The translations under genes and the position numbers were made by a program. The notes below the pieces were generated by a model that searched no databases, was not told where the DNA came from, and saw only the letters and a program-made list of their open reading frames with translations. From Lysobacter sp. (GTDB taxonomy: Bacteria > Pseudomonadota > Gammaproteobacteria > Xanthomonadales > Xanthomonadaceae), in contig JAHCAU010000001.1 in assembly GCA_019634715.1 (NCBI GenBank), positions 124,001 through 188,000 of the forward strand: DNA of 64,000 bases, written 5' to 3'. This document shows, piece by piece, positions 40,836-52,409 of this stretch (the stretch's first letter is position 1; each line of letters starts with the position of its first letter).

Positions 40836-43313
40836 TCAGAATTCCTGGCTGAACTTGATGCCGATGGTGCGCGGCTGCGCGCCGAAGGCGTACACCTGCC
40901 CATTGGCGTACTGCGCAGGCACCGGGTGGACCGGCAGGCCGTCCGGGCGGTTGCCGCACACGCGCTCGGGGCACTGCACGTACCGGTTGTACTGCGCGTT
41001 CTCGTCGAAGAGGTTCTTGATGTACAGATCGACGGACCAGTTGTCCTTGCGGATGCCGACCGACATGTCGAACAGCGAGTACGCCGGCATGCTGCCGAGG
41101 ATGTCGCGTTCCTCCAGGCGCAGGTCGGAGGTGCGGCGGCCTTCGTACACGAACGAGCCCTGCCAGTAGGCTTCGAATGAGCCGATGTCGAAGGTGTAGC
41201 GGGCGTTGACGTTGCCCTTGTAGTCGGCGGTGACCGGCAGGCGCGTGCCCTCGGGGGCGAGCGGGCTGGCGCAGTCGGTGATCGGCTTGCCGCCTGCGGC
41301 GATCTCGCCGCAGTAGTTCTCGGTCAGTTCGGCGTTGTAGAGGCCGATGCCCGCGGACAGCTTGAGGTTGTAGGTGGCGGCCCAGTTCACGTCCATTTCC
41401 AGGCCCTGGATGCGCGCCTGGTTGGCGTTGCGGATTTCGGTGAGGCCGTTGAGACCGAGCACCGGGAACTGGAAGTCGTCCCAGACCTGATGGAAGGCGG
41501 CGCCGTTGAAGGTCAGGCGGTTGCCCATCCATGCGGTCTTCCAGCCGACCTCGTAGTTGGTGAGGTACTCGGTGAGGTACGGCGGCAGGATGCCGCGGCG
41601 GTTGATGCCGCCGGGGCGATAGCCTTCCGACCAGGTGAAGTACAGCATCTTGTCGCTGACGGGCTTGTAGGCGAGGTTGAACTTGCCCAGCGTGCCCTTC
41701 TCGGTGAGGGTCTTGTCGAACACGGTACAGGGCGCGCCGTTGAACGACGGCCACAGGTTCGGGTCGCTGCCGTATCGATTGATGCACGCGGCCTGGCCGT
41801 ACAGGCGCTCGACCGGCTGGTTCGTCTGCGGGAAGTAGCCGTCGGAGAAACCGAAGAAGCCCTTGAGGCTGTTCTCGTTGCGGAAATGGCGGAAGCCGGC
41901 GGTGGCGGTGAGCTTGTCGGTGAAGTCGAAGCTGACTTCGCCGAAGATCGCCCGGTCCTTGTCGCGGCGCTCCTGCTTGGTCAGCCAGATGGTGTCTTCC
42001 CAGCCGCGCACCGACAGCAGCGAGGCCAGGTCGTCGATGCGGTAGCGCTGCTCGATGTCGTGGAAGTGCTGGGTCCAGAACAGGCCGCCGACGAAGCGGA
42101 AGCGCTGGTCCTGCGGCGAGGCGATGCGCAGTTCGTGGCTGGTCTTGCGGTAGCCGTCCTTCGCCTGGATGTACTGCGCCGGGTTCACCAGGTCGCCGTT
42201 GTCGTCGTAGAAGTAGGCGCCGTAGCCGGCCAGGGTGTCGTACCAGAAGCCGTAGTCGCTGTAGTCGGACTCGCTGTCGACGTCGCGCTTGAGGTGGGCG
42301 AAGGCGTAGGTGAGGTCGAAGTTGCCGATCTTGCCCTGCACGGTCAGTGCGGCCTGGGTCCAGCGGTCGTCGGCCGACTCGGGATAGGCGTGCATGATCT
42401 TGTCGCGGCCGATGGTGGTGTCGTACGACCAGCTGCCTTTGCTTTCCTGGCGCTGGCCCATCACGGTCGGGGTGACGGTCCAGTGCTCGCCGAGGTCGAA
42501 GCGCGCGGCGAGCCGGGCGCCGACGGTGTCGGCGACGTTGTAGTCGTCCCTGGCCCGGTCGAAGTTGTCGTCGACGATGCCCGAGGTCGGATAGGTGCGG
42601 GTGCCGCGGACGTTGTCGATCCAGCCGGCGTCGCGCTTCTGCCAGCCGACGAGGCGGATGGCGGCGCTGTCGCTCATCGGGATGTTGACGAAGCCTTCGG
42701 CGACGTGGCCGATGCCGCCACCGTTGACGCTGTTGGCTTCGAGGCCGTAGCCGGCGGCGAAGCCCGACGGGTCGGGCTTGCGGGTGACGATCTTCAGCGT
42801 GCCCGATTCGGAACTGGCGCCGTACAGCGTGCCCTGCGGGCCGGACAGCGCTTCGACGCGTTCGATGTCGTAGACGTGCAGGTCGAGCGCGCCCTGGATG
42901 GTGGTGATCGGCTGTTCGTCGAGGTAGACGCCGACGCTGGGCGCGGAGGCGGAGTGGTTGCCGTCGCCGCCGCTGACCACGCCGCGCATGTAGACCTGGC
43001 CGAAGCCCGGGCCGAGCGGCGTGATCGATACGCTGGGCAGCAGCTTGGCGTAATCCTCGAAATCGTTGACCTGCAGCTCGTCGAGCTGCTGCTGGCCGAT
43101 GACGTTGAGGCTGATCGGCACGTCCTGCGCCTTTTCGGTGCGCTTCTGCGCGGTGACCGTGATGGTGTCCAGCGAGGGCTGCTCGTCCTCGGCCTGCTGC
43201 GCCAGCGCGGTGCCGGCGAAGGCCATGCCGCCGAGCGCGACGCAGATCGCGGCGGTCAGCGGCATCCGCGCCATGGCGCGCGGACGTTTGTTGCCAGTAC
43301 TTGTTTGACGCAT
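40836..43313 (-). CDS. TonB-dependent outer-membrane receptor
   Basis: The 825-residue protein has a signal peptide of about 38 residues (MRQTSTGNKRPRAMARMPLT start), a TonB box region (DTITVTAQKR), a plug domain (QDVPISLNVIGQQQLDELQV to the GTLYGASSESGTLKIVTRKP motif) and a 22-stranded barrel. It ends with SQEF, whose terminal aromatic residue fits outer-membrane insertion. It takes up a ligand across the outer membrane using the proton motive force. The ligand is not predictable, although close relatives sit beside TPR-sulfotransferase genes in Xanthomonadales and sphingomonads. It is the second gene after the sulfotransferase, 53 bases behind it on the same strand, with a terminator downstream. 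Confidence 0.93.
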   Translation of the reverse strand: MRQTSTGNKRPRAMARMPLTAAICVALGGMAFAGTALAQQAEDEQPSLDTITVTAQKRTEKAQDVPISLNVIGQQQLDELQVNDFEDYAKLLPSVSITPLGPGFGQVYMRGVVSGGDGNHSASAPSVGVYLDEQPITTIQGALDLHVYDIERVEALSGPQGTLYGASSESGTLKIVTRKPDPSGFAAGYGLEANSVNGGGIGHVAEGFVNIPMSDSAAIRLVGWQKRDAGWIDNVRGTRTYPTSGIVDDNFDRARDDYNVADTVGARLAARFDLGEHWTVTPTVMGQRQESKGSWSYDTTIGRDKIMHAYPESADDRWTQAALTVQGKIGNFDLTYAFAHLKRDVDSESDYSDYGFWYDTLAGYGAYFYDDNGDLVNPAQYIQAKDGYRKTSHELRIASPQDQRFRFVGGLFWTQHFHDIEQRYRIDDLASLLSVRGWEDTIWLTKQERRDKDRAIFGEVSFDFTDKLTATAGFRHFRNENSLKGFFGFSDGYFPQTNQPVERLYGQAACINRYGSDPNLWPSFNGAPCTVFDKTLTEKGTLGKFNLAYKPVSDKMLYFTWSEGYRPGGINRRGILPPYLTEYLTNYEVGWKTAWMGNRLTFNGAAFHQVWDDFQFPVLGLNGLTEIRNANQARIQGLEMDVNWAATYNLKLSAGIGLYNAELTENYCGEIAAGGKPITDCASPLAPEGTRLPVTADYKGNVNARYTFDIGSFEAYWQGSFVYEGRRTSDLRLEERDILGSMPAYSLFDMSVGIRKDNWSVDLYIKNLFDENAQYNRYVQCPERVCGNRPDGLPVHPVPAQYANGQVYAFGAQPRTIGIKFSQEF

Positions 43314-43366
43314 TGCACTCTCCCCAGGTTGTGGATCATCAGAACAGGTGGTGGAAGCTCCCCGCG

Positions 43367-45397
43367 TCATGCGGTGGAGCCGGGTTTGGAAAGCGGAACA
43401 TCCGGAACGCCGGGATAGGCATCGAGCACCGGGCCGAGCGCGGCCTTCAGCGGGCCGAGCCAGGCGTCGTAGTGACGCCACTGGTCGATGCCGTCGCGGT
43501 TGATCGGCCGGCGCACCTGCTCGGAGCTGGCGGTGCGCACGGGCCGGTCGTTTTCGTAGAAGCGCAGGCAGCCGTCCTCGAACGGCAGGCCGCAATGGTC
43601 GAGCAGGCGGCGTACTTCGGTTTCGGTGTCGTCGACCAACTGCTCGTGGATGACGCGATGCACGCGGCCGGGCAGCACGGCATCGAAGTGCGCCATCAGT
43701 TCGACGTAGTCGCGGTAGTAGCGGCCGAGGTCGTCGAGGCTGTAGCTGAAGTTCTGGCCGCGCGCGAAGTGCTGCTTGAAGCCGGAGAAGCAGCAGGCCA
43801 GCGGATGCCGGCGCGCGTCGACGATCTTCGCGTTCGGCAGCATCAGGTGGATCAGGCCCAGGTGCAGGAAGTTGTTCGGCATCTTGTCGATGAAGAACGG
43901 CGCGCCGGTCTTGCGCTGCACGCGGGTACGCGCCAGGAAGCGCGCGCCCAGCGCGGCGAATTCTTCCGGCGGCAGCGCGGCGAGCGCGTCGTGGTAGCTG
44001 GCCGAGGCATCGGCGGCACGGCGCAGCGCTCGCGTCATCGCGATGATCTCGGGCAGCTCCATCGTGCCTTCGACCTGCGAATGGCTGGAGAGGATCTGTT
44101 CGAGCAGGGTCGAACCCGAGCGCGGCAGGCCGACGATGAAGATCGGGTCGGGCGACGGATCGCCGCAGCCGGCGCGCTCGGCAAAGAAGTCGCGGGTGTA
44201 CAGCTGCTTCGCCTTGGCGACGCGGGCGCTGGTGTCGGCGGCGCGGTACGGCACGGTCTTCAGGCGCAGCGCGTTGCCGGCAGCATAGTGCGCGAACGAT
44301 GCAGCGTGATCCTTGCGGTCCTCCAGCGCCTTGCCCAGCGCGAAATCGAAATGCAGGCGGTCTTCGGCCGACAGGTCGGTGCGCGCCAGCTGCGCGCGCA
44401 TCGCGGCGATGTCCTGGTCGCCGAAGCGCACGGTCTTGAGGTTGGCGAGGCTCCAGTACGCTTCGCCGAAGCGCGGTTCGAGCGCGATGCTGCGCCGGTA
44501 GGCGGCGATGGCCTCGTCCTGGCGGCCGGCGGTCTTGAGCGCATGGCCGTGGCTCATCCAGACACGGGTGTTGTTCGGGTATTCGCGCAGCACCGCGTCG
44601 TACAGGGCGATGCCTTCGGCGTAGTCGCCGAGCCGGCACAGGATCGCGGCCTTGAGCGTGCGGTTGCCCGGGTTGTCCGGATCGTCGACGAGCAGGATGT
44701 CGAGCTGCGCCAGCGCCCGCTCCGACTGCTGGTCGCGATGCAGCACCAGCGCGTAGTGCTGACGCGCCTCGCGGAAGCCGGGTGCGAGTTCGAGGCAGCG
44801 TTCGAGCAGGCCCAGGCCTTCCTCGTTGCGGCCGACACGCACCGCGAGTTCGGCGAGCATGCGCAGCGCGGCGACGTCGGTCGGATGCTGGCGCAGCCAG
44901 TCCTTGAGCAGGGTCTCGGCTTCGGGCAGGCGGTTGCCGGCCAGGGCCTCGGCGGCGCGCAGCAGGCGCGGGGCGCGGGCGGAGTGGCGGACGTAGGCGA
45001 GGTAGGCGGCATCGGCGCCGTCGCCATCGCCCACCGCGCGCAGGTGGTCGGCCAGGGCCAGCCAGGCCTTGGCCATGTCGGGCTTGAGCGCGACCGCGCG
45101 ACGCAGCGCGGCCAGGGCCTCGTCGCCCCGACCGACGCGGGCCAGGGCCAGGCCGAGTTCGTACTGCACCGGCGCAGCGGCGGCCTGTTCGACGGCCAGC
45201 GGTTCGAGCAGGGCCAGTGCGGACGCGGCATCGCCGCGCAGGCGGTGCGCGGTGGCGAGGATCAGGCGGGCCGCCGGGTGGCCGGGCACGACGCGGAGGA
45301 TCTCGGCGGCCTGCTCGGCCGCCAGTGCAGGCTCGCTGCCCAGCAGCCGTGAGGCATGGGAGAGGGCGACTTCGAGGCTGGCGGTGACTTCGGACAC
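43367..45397 (-). CDS. TPR-repeat sulfotransferase
   Basis: The 676-residue protein has a TPR region of at least eight repeats at about residues 20-330 (for example VQYELGLALARVGRGDEALA and ARQHYALVLHRDQQSERALA). A sulfotransferase domain follows at about 415-660. The PAPS-binding loop is IFIVGLPRSGST (residues 419-430), and the second motif is FFIDKMPNNFLHLGLI. PNAKIVDARRHPLACCFSGF follows, as in tyrosylprotein-type sulfotransferases. It would transfer sulfate from PAPS to a protein or small molecule. Start GTG 45397 fits the first helix; the frame is open 100 codons further but without protein-like composition. It is first in an operon with the TonB receptor. Confidence 0.88.
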   Translation of the reverse strand: MSEVTASLEVALSHASRLLGSEPALAAEQAAEILRVVPGHPAARLILATAHRLRGDAASALALLEPLAVEQAAAAPVQYELGLALARVGRGDEALAALRRAVALKPDMAKAWLALADHLRAVGDGDGADAAYLAYVRHSARAPRLLRAAEALAGNRLPEAETLLKDWLRQHPTDVAALRMLAELAVRVGRNEEGLGLLERCLELAPGFREARQHYALVLHRDQQSERALAQLDILLVDDPDNPGNRTLKAAILCRLGDYAEGIALYDAVLREYPNNTRVWMSHGHALKTAGRQDEAIAAYRRSIALEPRFGEAYWSLANLKTVRFGDQDIAAMRAQLARTDLSAEDRLHFDFALGKALEDRKDHAASFAHYAAGNALRLKTVPYRAADTSARVAKAKQLYTRDFFAERAGCGDPSPDPIFIVGLPRSGSTLLEQILSSHSQVEGTMELPEIIAMTRALRRAADASASYHDALAALPPEEFAALGARFLARTRVQRKTGAPFFIDKMPNNFLHLGLIHLMLPNAKIVDARRHPLACCFSGFKQHFARGQNFSYSLDDLGRYYRDYVELMAHFDAVLPGRVHRVIHEQLVDDTETEVRRLLDHCGLPFEDGCLRFYENDRPVRTASSEQVRRPINRDGIDQWRHYDAWLGPLKAALGPVLDAYPGVPDVPLSKPGSTA

Positions 45398-45662
45398 GGA
45401 CGATCCTGATGGAAGCGCCCCCGGCAGGTCGGAATCGCCGGGGGCGGCAATGCGATGACGCAGGACAACGTCGATGCCTTCCCCCCGGTCAGCGTCGCGC
45501 TGACCAATTATTGCAATAAATCCGCCAATGAACAGTTGCGATCTGCGCCGATGCGGCGCTTCTTTCGTCGAACCGACGAAATCCATCCACCCACGACGAC
45601 CGCACCGAAGGCCTGCCTGGCCGGGCGCATCCTCGCCGTGGCGACTGCGATAGCATGCCGGG
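45398..45662. promoter_or_regulatory. Divergent promoter region
   Basis: These 265 bases separate the sulfotransferase operon from the oxidoreductase operon and must hold both promoters. The A/T-rich part ttattgcaataaatccgcca (45507-45526) includes the small dyad TTATTGCAATAA, a possible operator or -10 region. Nothing else is identifiable. Confidence 0.45.
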
Positions 45663-48016
<2,354 letters not shown>

Positions 48017-48020
<4 letters not shown>

Positions 48021-48283
48021 GCGACGCGCACGTGCTCGCCCTGCTTCGCCTGCTCGCCGAGGATGGCGAGGTATCGCCGACACGCGCGGCGAAACAGCTG
48101 GGACTCGGCGCCAGCGAACTGAACCGCCTGCTGGTCGCGCTGGGCGACGACCCGCGCTTCGACGGGCTGGACCTGGTCGAGCGCATCGCGACCCCGCACC
48201 GCGACGGCACGCGCGAGCGCCTGCGCCTGACCGCGCGCGGGCGCGCACTGTGCGCCGATGCGTCGCAAGGCGGTGCGCCGTGA
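48017..48283 (+). CDS. Small winged-helix DNA-binding protein
   Basis: The 88-residue product has a helix-turn-helix core (GEVSPTRAAKQLGLGASELN) followed by a basic wing (ERIATPHRDGTRERLRLTAR), as in minimal winged-helix regulators. It overlaps the oxidoreductase stop by ATGA and the fdhD start by GTGA, so it is translationally coupled on both sides. Its place between the enzyme and its sulfur-insertion factor suggests a regulator of this operon or of molybdenum-cofactor supply. I cannot name a family. Confidence 0.8.
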
Positions 48284-49095
48284 ACGACGGTCTGCGCACC
48301 ACGCGCGCGCTGCGCATCGAACCCGGGCGCACGTCCGAGCACGAGAGCGTCATGATCGAGGACATGGTGATCGAAGAGTCGCCGGTCGCCCTGCTCTACA
48401 ACGGCCTGCCCTTCGCGGTGATGATGGCGACGCCGGTCGATCTGGAAGACTTCGCGCTGGGCTTCGCGCTGTGCGAAGGCATCGTCGGGAGCGCGCGCGA
48501 GTTCTCGCTGGTCGACGTGGTGCGCGACGAAGCCGGCGTCGCACTGCATGCCGCGATCCCGCAGGCGCGCTTCGACAGGCTGGAAGACCGTCGGCGCATG
48601 CTGGAGGGCCGCAGCGGCTGCGGACTGTGCGGCGTCGCCGAACTGCGCGACGCGATCCGACCGCCGCCGCGTGTCGATGCCGGACACCGGGTCGCACCCG
48701 ACGACATCCTTGCGGCACTGCATGCTGTCGCACAACGACAGCCGATGAACGCGCGCAGCGGCGGCGTGCATGCCTCCGGCTTCGTGTACGAGGGCATTGT
48801 CATCGTGCGCGAGGATGTCGGCCGGCACAACGCGGTCGACAAGCTGGTCGGTGCGCTGCAGCGCGCGACACCCGCCATCGAGGCCGTCAACGGCATGCTC
48901 GTGGTGACCTCGCGCGCCTCCTACGAGATCGTGCGCAAGGCCGCGTTCGCAGGCATTCCGACGGTGGTCGCGATGTCGGCGCCGACCGCGCAGGCGATCG
49001 CGCAGGCCGAGGCCGCCGACATCACGCTTGTCGCCTTCGCGCGCGATGCGCGCATGACGGTCTATGCGGGGCGGGAGCGGATCGCGCTGGCGTAA
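48280..49095 (+). CDS. fdhD: FdhD sulfurtransferase for formate-dehydrogenase-type enzymes
   Basis: The 271-residue protein is FdhD, which passes sulfur from a cysteine desulfurase to the molybdenum cofactor of formate-dehydrogenase-like enzymes. The key cysteine pair is in GRSGCGLCGVAE at about residues 107-118. Other family marks are EESPVALLYNGLPFAVMMAT, TGG-like GGVHASGF and EDVGRHNAVDKLVG, then SRASYEIVRKAAFAGIPTVV. The start is GTG 48280 inside the previous stop. Its presence in this operon supports that the upstream oxidoreductase needs a sulfurated cofactor. Confidence 0.93.
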   Translation: MNDGLRTTRALRIEPGRTSEHESVMIEDMVIEESPVALLYNGLPFAVMMATPVDLEDFALGFALCEGIVGSAREFSLVDVVRDEAGVALHAAIPQARFDRLEDRRRMLEGRSGCGLCGVAELRDAIRPPPRVDAGHRVAPDDILAALHAVAQRQPMNARSGGVHASGFVYEGIVIVREDVGRHNAVDKLVGALQRATPAIEAVNGMLVVTSRASYEIVRKAAFAGIPTVVAMSAPTAQAIAQAEAADITLVAFARDARMTVYAGRERIALA

Positions 49096-49152
49096 GCCGC
49101 TTCTCCGTCAGCATGCATAAGCTCATACGGCTTGCATGCACTCCAGAAGACT

Positions 49153-49323
49153 GAACCCATCCCCACCCCGACCCTCCCCTTGAAGGGGAGGGAGAAAAGC
49201 GCGGTGCTTTGAAGCCCTCCCCTTCAAGGGGGCGAAGCGGCGCGCTTGCGAGGCATGGCCTCGTGCGCCGATGAGCGCCGGAGCGCAAAGCGCGAAGGCC
49301 GGGCGGGTTTGGGTGGGGATGGG
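49153..49323 (-). repeat. Long intergenic repeat, copy 2, internally inverted
   Basis: The part 49200-49323 is the inverse counterpart of 40531-40658. The left part repeats the cccatccccacccc and ccctccccttgaaggggagg units in the opposite direction, so the copy is itself partly palindromic. It lies between fdhD and the DUF2785 gene. Confidence 0.75.
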
Positions 49324-49354
49324 TTGCGGGTATTGCAGGTACGACCACGTCGCG

Positions 49355-50272
49355 TCAAGGCAACGCCTTCAACGTCGCGAGGATGCCAGGCCGCAGCGTC
49401 GCGATGCCTGGATCCTGGCTGAGGTCGGCTTCGAGGTACAGCACGCGCAGGAACGCGGCCAGATCATGGCGCTTCGCCAGCCAGCCCTCGTCCTTCCATG
49501 CGCGCGCCGGATCGTCCAGCGCCTTCGACAACGCGGCGAACCATGCCGTCCACTCCGCCTCGTCGTGCAACCCGCGCTTCGCGATGAACAACAGCGGCCG
49601 CGCGAGGCGCTCCGGTTCGCCGAAGACATAGGCATGGCCGGAGGCGGGCGCGACCTGCGCTGCGACGGCATCGCGCAGCCTGTCGAGTTGCGGTCGCTCC
49701 AGTGCGGGATTCATCGCCAGTTGCATCGCCCAGTCGGCGCCGTGCGCGACACCATGGCGCCAACCCGTCGTCGCATCGAATCCACGGTAGTCGTCGACCG
49801 ACGACAGATACGCCGCCGCACGGTCCACCATCGCCGCGCGTTCGTCCGCGCGCATCCACGGCGAAACGCGGTCGGTGCGCGCGACCTCCGCCAGCACCAG
49901 CGTCGCGAACGGCCGCGCCACGCCCTGCGGGTCGGGCGCATCGAGCATGGCCTGCAGGCGATCGCGCAGCGCGCGCAGGCGATCGTGATCGATGGCGTTG
50001 GCGCGCAGGAGCGTCTGCAATCCCTCGTAACCGAGTCCATCGCGCAGGGCGGGATCGGTCGAAGCCAGGCAGTCGGTCAGGGTCGAGACCAGCGCGTCGC
50101 GCCGGCCGGCTTCCAGCCGCGCGCCGCTTTCGGCTTTCCAGTTCGCCAGCGCCTCGCGCGGCCAGTCGGTCGATGGGCAAGCGGCCTGCGCCATGCCACT
50201 CGTGAGAGCGAGCAGCACCGCCAGCACCGGCCGCGCCCGCACGCGGCCCGCGGGCATTCCGAGATCACGCAT
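49355..50272 (-). CDS. DUF2785 secreted protein
   Basis: The 305-residue product has a signal peptide (MRDLGMPAGRVRARPVLAVL, cleavage after GMAQA). The rest consists of helical repeats with conserved segments such as VDDYRGFDATTGWRHGVAHG and PLLFIAKRGLHDEAEWTAWF, which match DUF2785. In this family the helices are thought to form a superhelix; no catalytic residue is known to me. The start at ATG 50272 fits the signal peptide. It is divergent from the DUF885 peptidase gene with 120 bases between. Confidence 0.82.
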   Translation of the reverse strand: MRDLGMPAGRVRARPVLAVLLALTSGMAQAACPSTDWPREALANWKAESGARLEAGRRDALVSTLTDCLASTDPALRDGLGYEGLQTLLRANAIDHDRLRALRDRLQAMLDAPDPQGVARPFATLVLAEVARTDRVSPWMRADERAAMVDRAAAYLSSVDDYRGFDATTGWRHGVAHGADWAMQLAMNPALERPQLDRLRDAVAAQVAPASGHAYVFGEPERLARPLLFIAKRGLHDEAEWTAWFAALSKALDDPARAWKDEGWLAKRHDLAAFLRVLYLEADLSQDPGIATLRPGILATLKALP

Positions 50273-50392
50273 GTGCGGCTCCTGTTCGATGGCGGACACG
50301 AACGTCCGGTGATGCACTCTAGCCGCATCCGGCACATGCGCGTCATGGCGTATACGTTCTATGCTCCGGTGCTTCGCCCGCCGGATCCGACC

Positions 50393-52210
50393 ATGCGCCT
50401 GACACCCCTTGCCGTTGCCCTGCTCACCGCCACACTCGCCGCCTGCAGCGGAGAGGCCACGACCACCACCGCCGCGCAGCCGGACAAGGCCGTTGCCGCA
50501 CCGGCCGCCGATGCCGCCGTCGAAGCGAAGTTCGCCGGGATCAGCAAGCGCTGGCTCGACGGCTGGCTCCAGCGCAACCCGGTGACCGCGACCCAGCAGG
50601 GCGATCATCGCTACGATGCCGAACTCGAAGACCTCAGCGCCGCGTCGCGCGACGAGTACGTCAAGTTCAACAAGGGCATCCTGGCCGAACTGGACGGCAT
50701 CGACGCGAGCAAGCTGTCGCGCGAGAACCAGATCGATGCCGCGATCCTGCGCAACCAAGTGCAGGGCGACCTGTGGAACATGGAGACGATGCAGAGCTGG
50801 GCCTGGGATCCGCAGATCTACAGTGGTCTGGCCGGCGGCGCGATCTACAACCTGATGGCCCGCGACTACGCGCCGATGCCGCAGCGCCTGAACGCCGCCG
50901 CCGCGCGCATGGAAAAGATCCCGGCGCTGCTGGCGCAGGCGCGCGAGAACCTCGATCCGGCGCGCGTGCCGAAGACCCACGCCGAGACCGTGGCGAAGCA
51001 GAACAAGGGCGTGCTCGCGCTGATCAAGGAATTCATCGCGCCCAACGCCGGCCAGTTGCAGGGTGAGGAACGCAAGCGTCTCGACGCGGCCGTAGCCACG
51101 CTGACCAAGGCCGTGAACGAACACCAGGACTGGCTGGACAAGACCCTGGTGCCGAACGCCAGGGGTGACTTCCGCATCGGCGCGCAGCGCTACGACGAGA
51201 AACTGAAGTTCGCGCTGATGTCGTCGCTGTCGCGCGCCGAGATCAAGCAGCGCGCCGAGGCCGAGATCACCAGCGTGCGCGCAGTGATGTATTCGATCGC
51301 GCAGCAGGTGCTGAAGGACAAGCCGAATGCGCCGGAGCTGCCCGATGCGCCGAGCGACGAACAGCAGCAGAAGGCGATCGAGGCCGCGCTGGAACTGGCG
51401 TACGCCGAGAAGCCGGCGCGCGACAAGGTGGTCGACACTGCCAGGCAGACGCTGGAACAGGCGACCGTCTTCACCCGCGCCAAGGATCTGGTGACCGTGC
51501 CGGACGATCCGGTCGAGATCATCCTGATGCCGGAATTCCAGCGCGGTTTCTCGGTGGCGTACTGCGATTCGCCGGGTCCGCTGGACAAGGGCCAGAAGAC
51601 CTACTACGCGATCTCGCCGATCCCGGACGACTGGGACGCGAAGAAGACCGATTCGTTCCTGCGCGAGTACAACACGCGCATGATCCACCTGCTCTCGATC
51701 CATGAAGCCATGCCGGGCCACTACCTGGAAGGCGCGCACTCGGCGCGTCACCCGTCGGTGCTGCGCGGCGTGCTGCGCTCGGGCATGTTCGCCGAAGGCT
51801 GGGCGGTCTACACCGAGACCGTGATGATGGAGAACGGCTATCTCGACAACGATCCGCTGTTCCACCTGATGCGCTACAAGTTCTATCTGCGCGCGGTAGC
51901 CAACGCGATCCTCGACCAGGGCGTGCACGTCGACAACTGGACGCGCGAGCAGGCGATGGACCTGATGACCCGCCGCACTTTCCAGCAGGAGAGCGAAGCC
52001 AGCGGCAAGTGGATCCGCGCCCAGCTCAGCAGCGCGCAGCTGCCGACCTATTTCGTCGGCGTGCAGGAACACTTCGACCTGCGCAAGGCGGTGATGGCCA
52101 GGCGCGGCAAGGACTTCCAGCTGAAGGCCTACCACGACCAGGTGCTGTCCTACGGCGCGCCGCCGGTGCGCTTCGTGCGTTCGATGATGCTGGACGAGCC
52201 GATCAGGTAA
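50393..52210 (+). CDS. DUF885 metallopeptidase-like lipoprotein
   Basis: The 605-residue protein starts MRLTPLAVALLTATLAACSG, with a lipobox Cys at residue 18, so it is anchored in the envelope. The zinc site of the DUF885 family is HEAMPGH at residues 437-443, with a further glutamate in FAEGWAVYTETVMMEN. The large helical N-terminal part and the C-terminal VRSMMLDEPIR are as in the family, which contains putative carboxypeptidases. The upstream open frame is unsupported. It is monocistronic; a GC hairpin (52244-52267) lacking a T-run follows the stop. Confidence 0.88.
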   Translation: MRLTPLAVALLTATLAACSGEATTTTAAQPDKAVAAPAADAAVEAKFAGISKRWLDGWLQRNPVTATQQGDHRYDAELEDLSAASRDEYVKFNKGILAELDGIDASKLSRENQIDAAILRNQVQGDLWNMETMQSWAWDPQIYSGLAGGAIYNLMARDYAPMPQRLNAAAARMEKIPALLAQARENLDPARVPKTHAETVAKQNKGVLALIKEFIAPNAGQLQGEERKRLDAAVATLTKAVNEHQDWLDKTLVPNARGDFRIGAQRYDEKLKFALMSSLSRAEIKQRAEAEITSVRAVMYSIAQQVLKDKPNAPELPDAPSDEQQQKAIEAALELAYAEKPARDKVVDTARQTLEQATVFTRAKDLVTVPDDPVEIILMPEFQRGFSVAYCDSPGPLDKGQKTYYAISPIPDDWDAKKTDSFLREYNTRMIHLLSIHEAMPGHYLEGAHSARHPSVLRGVLRSGMFAEGWAVYTETVMMENGYLDNDPLFHLMRYKFYLRAVANAILDQGVHVDNWTREQAMDLMTRRTFQQESEASGKWIRAQLSSAQLPTYFVGVQEHFDLRKAVMARRGKDFQLKAYHDQVLSYGAPPVRFVRSMMLDEPIR

Positions 52211-52243
52211 CCCGGCCGATCCTCACGCGACGCGCCACCGCCG

Positions 52244-52267
52244 AAGCCCCGGGTCCGCCCGGGGCTT
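52244..52267 (+). terminator. GC hairpin after the DUF885 gene
   Basis: Stem aagccccggg/cccggggctt with a 4-base loop, no T-run. It could slow transcription or protect the mRNA end. Confidence 0.45.
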
Positions 52268-52409
52268 CGCGCATGCGGCGGTGCCGGCACCCTGTGCCGG
52301 ACTTGGCCGTACGGCCGGGCCGCCGCTATCCTTGCCGCCGTCCGCCCCGGGCCCGGATTGCCGTATCCAGTGGGAACGCATGGCCCGAACGCACGAGGGG
52401 TAGTCCAGG

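Noticed and set aside
41490-43418. A 642-codon plus-strand frame over the TonB receptor
   Set aside because: Valine/alanine/glutamate-rich antisense translation without domain motifs; the receptor is clear on the minus strand.
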